A stretch of DNA of 64,000 bases, taken from Beroe ovata (Eukaryota > Ctenophora > Nuda > Beroida > Beroidae). Positions 33,501 through 43,200 of this stretch are shown in pieces; position 1 is the stretch's first letter, and every line of letters begins with the position of its first letter. Position numbers and translations under genes: made by a program. Where the stretch lies: NCBI GenBank assembly GCA_946803715.1, contig CAMPET010000076.1, positions 56,537 through 120,536 on the forward strand, in the 5' to 3' direction. Under the pieces are notes generated by a model. That model was not told where the DNA came from and made no database searches. It saw nothing but the letters and a program-made list of their open reading frames with translations.

Positions 33501-34014
33501 TAGCATCTTTCTGTTTAACAGTATCCAAGGGAACAATTTTCAGTAAACCCTCATATAACCTTAAACCTATTAGTTTACATTCTGGGTCAACAATACCAAT
33601 AGCACCTATATCAGTTGGTTTGCCAGTGCTATCCTCAATGTCACCATAAGTACGTGTTATAAGCTCCTTTTCATCAGAATTATACTGAATTATGAATACA
33701 TGGTATCGTCTTGTTAAAACAAACACAACATCTTGCTCCTCCCCTCTTGGCCGAAAACTTTGCATACAGGTTATGCTACCATTGATATTGAGATCCATGT
33801 AATGCCTTAATCCCTCAGGCGAAACTATATGAATCTCAATCTTTGAATTTTTAGCCACAATTAGATTAAGATCATTTGGCGCAGTAAAGTTACTAGTTAT
33901 TGCAACATTTGTTGCTGTAGGGCTTTGGGCTGTAACCACATACATATAAGGTGTTGCTTTGGCATCTTTCAATTTTCTCTCACTTCCAGACTTATCTTCT
34001 ACTTCCATGTCCAT
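30571..34014 (-). CDS. DDB1: DNA damage-binding protein 1 (DDB1), intronless coding region
   Basis: Established: DDB1 is the adaptor of CUL4 ubiquitin ligases, with three seven-bladed propellers (BPA, BPB, BPC) and a C-terminal helical domain; it binds DDB2 and other DCAFs in the nucleus. Seen: an uninterrupted frame of about 1147 residues (human is 1140) with collinear family segments. These include 'YMYVVTAQSPTATNV' near the N-terminus, 'GAIGIVDPECKLIGLRLYEG', 'SCLAYLDNSVVYVGSAQGDS', 'VACIDITPLGQDND', 'CSDRPTVIYSSSNKLVFS' with Ala before it, 'VHNLLIMDKKTYEVLHVHKF', 'MTQVEILDDDTFLGAEHYNN' and 'SGFIDGDLIERFLDLP', ending in 'LIEDLARIH'. The open frame runs upstream to 34197, but an acceptor-like 'ttctgtttag' lies just before ATG 34014, so the upstream part is probably intron. 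This ATG adds about 25 residues before the usual N-terminus; the start is therefore uncertain. Confidence 0.97.
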   Translation of the reverse strand: MDMEVEDKSGSERKLKDAKATPYMYVVTAQSPTATNVAITSNFTAPNDLNLIVAKNSKIEIHIVSPEGLRHYMDLNINGSITCMQSFRPRGEEQDVVFVLTRRYHVFIIQYNSDEKELITRTYGDIEDSTGKPTDIGAIGIVDPECKLIGLRLYEGLLKIVPLDTVKQKDAKELKSFNIRIEELNIIDIKFLEGCKVPTIVYIYQTQKGTRHVKTFEISLSNKEFTKGPWKLTNVEANANLIIPVKAPLYGAIIIGLETVSYCKADTFISHAPGVLRDSVITCYCTIDSKRYLCADEKGLLFILTLVTDQANIVTDIEMLHLGETATASCLAYLDNSVVYVGSAQGDSQLIHINPGRNSNDDLHLTVLESYANLGSIVDMCIVDSDKQPQMVTCSGSHKEGSLRIVRCGIGIQELASIDIPGIKGIWPIQIFNKNDGFDNALIITFMGYTRILHFEGEEVEEVETKDFISDQQTLHSGMTSRGNIIQICSTCIRLFDAENLSILSEWKPAAGERIDHVGCNKTQCVVSHGKKVYHLSVTDRIQQITTVELPHDVACIDITPLGQDNDASKYCAVGCWVDGSIRLYSLPHFEQLQCHELGGEVVVKSILMCPFEDSSYLMATLGDGSLFYCDIDGETGKLSKKKKIALGIHSTTLQLFHAFDANHVFASSDRPTVIYSSSNKLVFSTVNMQDINHMCPLNTSAYPDSLALASSSGFTVGSVAAIQKLHIQTVPLGESPKRIVYQEKTSCYGIITMRSNIVTAQSVSTLCQSVSDSTELGNGMDSDSRIKKDAAGDSEVHNLLIMDKKTYEVLHVHKFAPTEWALSLFSYRCNEKEYFVVGTAFVNEEDSEPKDGRLIVFQWDGSSLDQVASHDVKGAVNCVTEVCGKILAGINNKVTVFEFKEEDGLKVECKYHNTLMAVYVRSRGQFILVGDLLRSMALLVYKQLEGRIEDIAKDYKANWMTQVEILDDDTFLGAEHYNNIFVCTKEGGLEDEDRRILKLAGQFHLGENVNVFREGSLVLRNPSGAPPLVHKTILYGGCSGSIGLIGCIEKPLFDLLLTLQEALARTVTSIGCISHNVWRSFHNDRQKEPSSGFIDGDLIERFLDLPRSEMSKLCSDLFYDFDGTGMKREGTVDDLIKLIEDLARIH

Positions 34015-34729
34015 CACACCTAAACAGAAGAGTAAGGATAAAATAACTTGAGTAACATTTCTCTCAAAAGAATTGTTTAGCAGAGTGGGTGATATAAGTG
34101 GGAGATTGACATAAGAATGACTGGAAAACAGCATGCTCCAATGACATTCTCCTGGCAAGTACAGAAAAGAAGAAAACAAAAAAATGATTTTCAACATTAA
34201 AAGAAAAGAAACAGGCTGTATTTCAGGGGCTACTTCGCAAAAACACTTAGGAAGACCTTTAGGAATCCCTATATAGAGTTAAGGACACCCTTTTAGCTGT
34301 CTCAGCATCTAATAAGGAAATCCTTATGCCTTTTTAAGTTTATTGTAAGGAGCTCCATGTGTGGAAAGCTCCTGGAAAGTGCTAGATCTTATTGTGTATC
34401 ACTATGATGACTGGTTATGACTCCATGGGACAATTTGTTCATTTCATACAGCTTGTCTCAGCAAACTCAGGTATGTAATCTCCAGTCCCACTGTCAACAA
34501 TGCTCCATCATTGGGAGCATATCGATTGTTCATACAGTGCTTTATCGAATATAAGATAGAATAGAATGTAAACAATAGAATAGAATGTAAGAAATAAAAA
34601 TCTAGATCATTGCAGCAAAATAGATAGGCTGATACAGACTCTGGAGTCTGGTTTCACGCCCGCCAATGAAGTATTAACGCCAAAGGTCGCTTGCCTTGTC
34701 AGATTTTATCCGACCTCTGTTTTGTCAAT

Positions 34730-34850
34730 CGATGATAGACCCGGTCGATAATTTCGTTTGCGCGCGCAGCGCAAACTTATTCTCAGACGGCTTGCATTAG
34801 CGGTTTTTATAGCATCGCCAGACAAGACTCTAGTCTATTTCTTTGTCAGA
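34730..34850. repeat. CG-rich dispersed repeat, copy 2
   Basis: Shares ordered motifs with 7785-7915 ('gatgatag', 'gtcga-aatttcg', 'gcgcgcgc', 'agcatcgccagacaag'). Confidence 0.6.
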
Positions 34851-34858
34851 TTTTATCT

Positions 34859-34971
34859 GACCTCAGTTTCTCGCGCGCGGCGCGCGCGCCTTCATCGAAG
34901 GCCGAAACGGCGAAACATCTGTTTCGGCCTTCAATTCGGTGAAGGCGCGCGTGCGCGAGAAACAGGTCAGG
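34859..34971. repeat. CG-rich foldback (inverted repeat with about 50-base arms)
   Basis: Left arm 34859-34908 ('gacctcagtttctcgcgcgc' to 'gaaggccgaaac') pairs imperfectly with right arm 34921-34971 ('gtttcggccttcaattcggt' to 'gaaacaggtcagg'). The central 12 bases are unpaired. Outer 'gtcagat'-like sequences may extend the stem. It could form a cruciform in DNA or a hairpin if transcribed. Confidence 0.85.
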
Positions 34972-35825
34972 TAACATGACATCTGACAACTATTTCTCGC
35001 GCGCGCGGGCGAAAAACAAGGGTCAAATATAATTTAACAACGCTTGCCTGCTTATGAAAGCTTGGGTTTTGTTGTGCGCGCGCCCGTGCCGTTGCACGCT
35101 GAGGGCTGACCGCTGACGGTACGCGCGCGCCACTTTGTGCGCGTGGCCTAGTATTTGGGTCACGCAGTGCAGGAATTTAGTTATGCTACATGTTATCAGC
35201 GAGCAATATAGTTGCTAACCAGCTAACTGTGACATTTTGTATAAGAAATTCTCCCTACCCTTGCTGGCGGGATTTTATCCCTGGAATATATTGTTATAAC
35301 AATTGCCCAGCGCTGGCGGTAGGGAAAAACCCTACAAGTTACTTTGCATTGTTCCTTGTTCTTGGGTGTGATTGGAACAGATATCAAATAAAATCTGACA
35401 AGGAGAGGCAATTAAATCGCACACACTTATACAGAATAATTCTTACCAGTGATGAAGACAGTCTTGCTCAGGTTGAATTCCCTTGTTAAGTTTACTACAC
35501 TACTCTATACAATCAAATTTCAAATTTGAGAACTGAAGATGGTGTATGTCACACTGAAATCTTTTTACACTCTTACAACAGCTGTCTCACTTGTTGCATC
35601 TGTGTGTTACCAGGAATTTCAAATTCATGTAACTCTTACTAAACAACTCGATATTCCAACTCAATTTTGGATACACTGATACATAATGCAGTATATGTTA
35701 TGTTTGGCTGATCATCAAGTCTTCAATATACTAATTCAACCCCATGGTGCCATGCTATATTTTGTTTACCACTTCTACACATGGTGTACTCACTTTTATA
35801 GTTCCAATCTGCAGTAGCCTGGAGG

Positions 35826-38800
35826 ATGGCTAGTCTAAGGACTGGTGGTTGGAGAGACTATGATGAAGAGGATAATTCTTTCACTGAAATTACGGTGAGT
35901 ATGCTCCCAATACACACTCCAATACTACTCTTTCATCTTGATAAATCTTATAAGTATGGTAGTAGGTAAACTTGATTTGCTTGAGAGTAACCAGCATTCG
36001 TATTGTTATGTGTCCATGTCGGTGCAATAGTTGGTGGAATATGTGAATAAGAAAAAAGGGCAATTGACACCAATTTTTAGTTTCACTATGAATAGTGTGT
36101 CTCTCCCTTTCTACACTGGTGTGCAGTGGGCATACATATATCGTTAAGCTAGTACATTGTTCACATTTCAGCCCCTGCTAGTCACCCAAAAGAGGGATCA
36201 ACTATCATCTCCCACCACAATTGAGGTATGTGAAATGTGAATGCCTTGTAGCAAAATACTGAAGAACCAGTTAATTGTTACGACTTGATATGGACATAAA
36301 GTGGCATCTCAGTCTGTTAACAATTACATTTCAGAGCCTGGACTATGATCGATGTCCAAATGAGCCATACATGGCGTTTATCTCCACAAAAACAAAAGCG
36401 GTTAGTGAATCTTTGAATGATTCATTTATTTTATGGATTATGCAACACAAACATGAGAGAGGGTTAACAATCTGAGGGGTAAATGGGTGGGGTAAACCTG
36501 CATCAACTGAATCTCAGCCCACTCTGAGCGAATGTGCCTCACCTGAATATGACGTCAATCCACGCAACTTGATGCTATAATTCTCATTTCAGATGGTAAG
36601 GTATCTGAACATCAAAGACTGGGTAATGTTCTGTGCTATTGGAATTACCACGGGTGTTGTGGCCTTTGCCATTGACATGGGTGTCAAATACCTATCTGAA
36701 GTGAAGTTCAGTACAACGTTCACATGTTAGTCCTTTCTCGAAGTCCAGTGCTAGAAAAATTGAACTTTTCACATATCAATGAGCTGGACCCACATCTAAA
36801 TTTATACGGACAGCGATTGCTGTTATCTTACCTGACCCCTATCCACTCATCCTAGTTGTGTCTCAGTACAGTTCTGCGATCATGGTACCGCTGATGATTT
36901 TTGTCTCCTTCTCCCTCTTCTACTGCCTTATTGCTGCTGCCGCTGTAGCGTTAACGGTAACAAACTCATACATACTCTGGCATACTGGAACGAAATTATC
37001 TCAACGAGATTTCTTGAAACATGTCCTGCCATATGTCCCGTCCCATGTTTTGTCACATGCTCTGTCACATGTTCTGTCACATGGTCAGTCCCATGCTCTG
37101 TTCCATGCTCTGTCCCATGTTGTAATGGTTTGTCACGATTTCAGCCAGAGGCCGCTGGTAGTGGAATTCCGGAGATAAAGTGCTACTTGAACGGAATTCG
37201 GGTCAGTAATTCGGTTCCTATTTCTCGGCAATGGGTAAAATTGGAGCATCGATTCAAATGAAGTGATAACGGCCCATATCATATAGTTACCGAAAGTGGT
37301 TCGCATAAAGACGCTAGCCTGCAAAGCATTTGGGGTTTTATTCAGTGTGGCTGGAGGTAGTGAGCCTAAAATAGTGTATCTAATCAATGATCACCAATGG
37401 GCATATTTACCCTGAGTTTAATCTGAAAGTCTGTAGCCAATCTTGTATAGGTATTATTTATTGATTTGTTAACTGTTGATGATTTTGATGTCAAATTAGA
37501 GTTTTTGTCAGAATTGATTTATCACGATCTTGAACTGAATATAAAATTGTATCGCACCCCGAGTTAGTTTTCTCATTCTGATCATCTGACACAGGATTGC
37601 CGTGTGGGAAGGAGGGCCCCATGATTCACAGTGGAGCAGCACTTGGGGCTGGCATACCTGAGGTAGGCTCTTGTCAAGCAATGTTCACCCTTAACAGATA
37701 TCATTCCATTAAAAACTGCATTTAAAATCTTTATGTCACAGTTTTGTTGAAGCTCTGTCGCAGTTGTGTCGTCAACATTCGTACGAATGATCGCTATGAC
37801 GCTATATAATATTCACCATAATAAGCGAATAATAAAGAACCGCCTCATGAACAATAACACTGAACAACGTCACAGGGTTTGAGCCGACTTCTCAAGAAAA
37901 TGGGGTACACCGAGTCATTCTTCGGTGTACATGACGACCGTGTGAAAAGGGATTTCATATCGGCAGGTAAAGTGTCAATTTCACCATGAATTCACCATGT
38001 CTCCCCCTCGGCCCTCACCATGTCTCCCCCTCATTTCAACATACAAACATATGCCTTGTTACATATGCAAGTGTGTCAAAGACAAAGTTTTGCAAAGTGC
38101 TCGAACTTTATTAAAATTTGAGCGTGTCACAAATAAAACACTGTTATTGTGTTATTATTTATGTGTAGGTATGCCCTGTTACTAAATTCGTCATAACTCC
38201 AATTCCATGCAAGGTGCTGCAGCGGGGGTATCGGCTGCGTTTGGTGCTCCTCTAGGCGGCGTTCTTTTCAGCTTAGAGGAAGGGAGCTCCTTCTGGAACC
38301 AGGCTCTCACTTGGAAAACTGTGAGTTACCATGAGCATGTCACATGTGACATAATTCGTACCACTTGTGACAGTCAAATCAGATAATGTGAAAACTGACA
38401 AATTCAACTTGCATTTAATGTACGAGTAACTAAAATGTTGGTTCATTGCAGCTATTCTGTAGCATGTGGAGCGCATTCACTCTACAGATTCTGAAATCAG
38501 CTGTGGAAACTAACTCGGCCAAGATCAGCACAAAATATTCAGGACTGATCAATTTTGGCGAATTCAAAGTATGTGAGGGAGAGAGAGGAAAGAGTATGGT
38601 CCAAAATATATTCCCTGACATATCTTTACCCCCGCCCCCACCCCCCCAAATTAAGGGGCAGATTTAGCGGGATAGGGCCCTCACTCCCCCTCTTTCCCCA
38701 GTGTCTGGACGGGTCTAACGAGTGTATGCTATGGGGACCCTATGATCTCATTGTGTTCGTTATAATGGGCGCTATTGGCGGACTACTTGGCGCCCTGTTT

Positions 38801-40213
38801 AACCAACTTAACCTGTACTTGACAAAGTATCGGTTTAAACATGTGAACCCCAAGGGGCGCTTTGCTAGAGTTGTGGAGGTGGCGCTAGTGGGCATCACTA
38901 TCAGTGCTCTTAGTTACACCCTGGTGAATGTTGCTGGTCACTGCATGCACTGGAATGTAGACAGGTACCCCTTCACTCTCTCCACATGATCACTGATCTC
39001 AGGAAATAAAATATCACAATTCTCTAATCATTGGACAAAATGTTAGAGCAACTGAGTAGTAACTAAATGATGAAAACGATCTCTAACCTCACCACGTAAA
39101 GTAAAATAACAATGATCACATTGTTTCAGTATGGATTCTGAACTGGGTAACCTGACAGAGAGATGGTTTTGCCCGCAATCATCTGATCTTTACAACGACT
39201 ACGCAACTATTGCGTACAAGCCGCAGGAAGAGAGCATCAAGTTGTTGTTCCACCACTTTAACTTCAATTTGACCGGTATGCTGCGAATGCAGGGTATTAT
39301 GAATTATCACTCTACATGATTGACTAAAAGAATAAAGTAGACTTGAGAAGTTACATCTGTCATTTTGTCACTGGCAGAATCTGTCAGAGTGTCAGGAATA
39401 CAGGGGGAAGAATACAGTAAGAACGATGTTCACACGTATTAATTATCTCCTCCAGTATTAGCACAGGACTAATTACCCATGCATATCAGGTCAGTCCGAG
39501 GATATACCTCTCCACCCTACGTACAGTCCTCTAACTTTGGTTGTGTTCTTCATCTTCCTATTCCTTGCGACGAACTGGTCCTATGGAATTGGTCAGTAAC
39601 TACATGTTAACTTAGGAGAGTTTAAACATTTATTGTAGTGTTTCCTAGATCAAACTCAACCACTACAATTAAGGGAAATGTAAATGATGAAATGTAGATG
39701 TGCTGTTATTGATGAGTCGTTAGGGGCTGATGTTAGAGATGTATCGTTTATGATAATGTGATATTTTGCTAATCCACAATCAATCCCCAGCTGTACCAAG
39801 CGGGCTGTTTGTCCCCTGTTTGCTGATTGGGGCAACATACGGGCGCATATTCTCCTACTGTTACCAACAGATCTTCAAACTGACAAGTTCCTCGTAAGTC
39901 GTAAACTGCCAGTTATATCTTCTTGTGCTATTGCTCTATTATAATATGAGGAATCGTGTTATCAGCGCCTTACGTTTATTAGGCGCCACGGTGGGAGGGG
40001 GGCGGAGTGGTAGGCTGTGGTACCTACTTTGCGAATAAATATACAGATTGAAGTGATGCCCATTGCGCAATGCACAATCGGTGGCTTAGAGGCTAGAGCT
40101 CACTGATCAATCTTGTCGTCTGCAGCCATAATACTATGATACTATGATAGGTGTCACCCTAATAAACAAGTTTGATGAGTACACTGTACAGTGATTTTGC
40201 TCACACCCACAAA

Positions 40214-40244
<31 letters not shown>

Positions 40245-43200
40245 TTCCTCCGCAGGTATTTCTACCCGGGAAGTTACGCGCTGATCGGAGCCGCTGCGTT
40301 TCTGGGCGGGGTTGTTCGGATGACAATCAGTCTGACAGTCATCATGATAGAGACGACACGTAACATTAGCTACGGGTTGCCAATCATGCTAACTCTCATG
40401 GTGCGTGTAGTACACAGTGTGTACACTAGTGGGTAGTGTGTACCGTGTGTAATCAGTATACAATGTGTGTGTGTGTTTTATCAGTGTACAATGTGTGTGT
40501 GTATCGTGTATACATCTCTATCAGTACAGCATGGAAATCGCAATCTAGCGGTAAATGCTGAACAATTTCCCTCCTATCATTTCTATAGCGTGTAACTTTC
40601 CTACGCGTGTGGAATTATGCTCAGTAAGCTTGTAGGATTCCCGATATACTGATATAAGACTGATCGATTTTCCCAATTACCAACTTTGTTAGACGCATCG
40701 TAATGGACTCTGATTCACCGATAGTGATTGAAGACCAATTCGTGTTACTACTCCCTCACACCAATAACTCCAGTCTAACCTCTGGTCTGTGTAACTCTGG
40801 TCTGTGTAACTCTGCTCTGTGTAACTCTGATCTGCGTAACTCTGGTCTGTGTAACGCAGTTTTACTCGGACTCATCCCGCTGTACACTCGTGCACTCTGT
40901 AACTGTCATCAATCCTGCGTTTCTGCGTGCTGTGGAAGTGGGTATGACGTGGTGTCCGAGTTCGAGGTCTGGGTAGTGAGGTGGGGTCTGGACGAACTGA
41001 AGCAGGAAGCAGAGAGACAAGGACTCATGATTCCCGTAGTGCAGTACGAGGGGACTAAACACGACTGGTGGTGGGATCATGTTCTGACTCAATCATCCTC
41101 CTGCGCGTATAGGGGCTCCTTCACTGCCCGCCTACCTTACCAGAGATGTCGTGATGAGATGTTCGATGTTATTGATCAGTTTACAGGGACACCATTCACA
41201 TCATATCAGATGCAAATGTTATCCATGTCGCTGCTTCACCGCTGCTACGGCCATCTCAACAATACCCTTCTCCTACACAGCTACTCCCAGCGGAAAGTCC
41301 TTGCGCAAAAGTGGGGCTTTGCCAGCCCTCCGTTAGATGAAATCAGGGACTACTTTGGCGAAGAGATAGCCTTCTCTGTGGCATGGAGCGACACCTGGCT
41401 AAAGTTTGGACTGTTTCTCCCAGCGGTGTCCGGACTATTTTGTTTGATGTACGGTATTATCATGATTTACAGTAGCAACAGAAGTGTTGATCATCTTGGT
41501 TACATGGGGGTAGCAGGTGGAGCAGGCCTTGTTACGAGTCAGTACTTGTTAAGTAACACTACATCAACTCTAACAGATGGGGATGGTGTTATATTGATGA
41601 CAAGTGTGGACAGCATGCTTCGTGCGCTGCTGGACAACAGACTGGTACCGTACAATTCCATCTTTGTCTGTGTTTGGACGGCTTTGTACACGGCCAAATG
41701 GAGAATTTCTTCGACGCACTTACAATTCCGCTGGGGCATGACAGGGTTTAAATTGGACAGAGAAGAGGAACGGATATGTTCATTCATGAACCCCCTAACC
41801 GATTTGTTCATCAAAGGAAAATCAGATTATGGTTGGGATCAGAAGATTTGGAGGACAGTCAGGAAACTCATCTCCATTTCCATCACGATTCTGTCATTCA
41901 TCCCAATAATCGGGGCATTCCTCTTGTCGATTTACGTAAAATTTCGCATTAGGGAGTGTCTGAAATCTGAATATGCGTCACAGCGATGGGCCGGCATTGA
42001 CGGTTACATGATAGCAAACTTTGCATCCAGTGTAACCAATGTATCATGTACCCTGCTCTTCAGTCGGCTATACATTCTTCTTGCGCGCCGGCTTACTCTC
42101 TTCGAGGACCCGGTATTCGAGAGCGACTTCGAGATCTCGTTGTCATGGAAACTCTTCCTGATGGAGTTCGTTAACACACATTTCTTCAATCTCGCGATCA
42201 TATTCTTCAGACATGTGTTTGAGAAGAGAGGAATATTTGGAATCGATCCAACTTTCTGTGACATGTGTGATGATGACGATTGCTTGTCTTTTGTATCCGT
42301 CAATGTTGTCATGACAACCGTCATTCAAGGTCTCTTACAACCCATCATTATGTTGGCTGTCACGACCACAAAATACCTGCGTAATCTGAGAATACAGCGA
42401 GCTGGGGAAGAGCGTCGACAAAACCCAGAATTAACCCCATTTCTCCGTATGGTAAGGGGTGAGTTCTTGTTACCGAGACTCACACTGCCCTGTCTACCTG
42501 ACCAGGAGTTTGCGACCCTAGTGCTCATGCTGAGACGGGTGAAACTGTACAGTATGGCTGTCATGTATGTCGCAGCATGTCCGTGTATCTCAATGCTACT
42601 TCTTGTGATAGAAGTGATAGGAACTCGTGTAGACAGGACCATGTTTACTCAGACCTACAGACGGCCACGAGCTCGGTCTACTGACGGAATCGGGTGTTGG
42701 GATGACATACAGTCGATGATCAATGTAGTTGGAATTATCACCACCTCGTACATTACAGCAATGCTTACTCAGGCAGGCAGAGGATTCCTTGGTGTGAACT
42801 GGGATAACTACTTCTCCCTGTCACAATCTGACATGTGTGACCCATGTTCTGAGTTAGTTAGAGTGAGAGATGCTGGGTGTTGGGTACTTTGTGCTGGACT
42901 GCTCTCTTTCCTGATGATACTAACACAGGGCTTGTCCTCCCTGTCTAATGGATCGTCCTTGCTACTTCGCATTGCTCTGCGGAGACAGAGATATGAAGTC
43001 GCTAGAAAGATGGATATTGAAACTTGAGATGATACTGACTATAATAGAGTTTTTGTGTTTCCTGATATTGATTTTGAGTGCTCTTCTTCCGTCCAATGAA
43101 TAAATGATACCTATTTTTATGAATTTGTACTCAATTAGTAGAAAATCTCGCCGAAACAGTGCTCAACTTCTTAGAATAAGAAAGAGCTAGTTAACTCCTT

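Larger units (their letters stand above)
34015..35825. other. Divergent intergenic region rich in CG-rich foldback repeats
   Basis: Separates minus-strand DDB1 from plus-strand CLCN6. The middle (about 34640-35340) is unlike the rest: several 'gcgcgcgc' runs, 'gtcagattttatccgacctc'-type palindromes and one long inverted repeat. The flanks are ordinary AT-rich DNA. No gene recognised. Both promoters should lie here. Confidence 0.6.

Noticed and set aside
34015-34197. Upstream part of the DDB1 open frame as coding
   Set aside because: An acceptor-like site lies just before ATG 34014, and the extra residues have no counterpart in the family.
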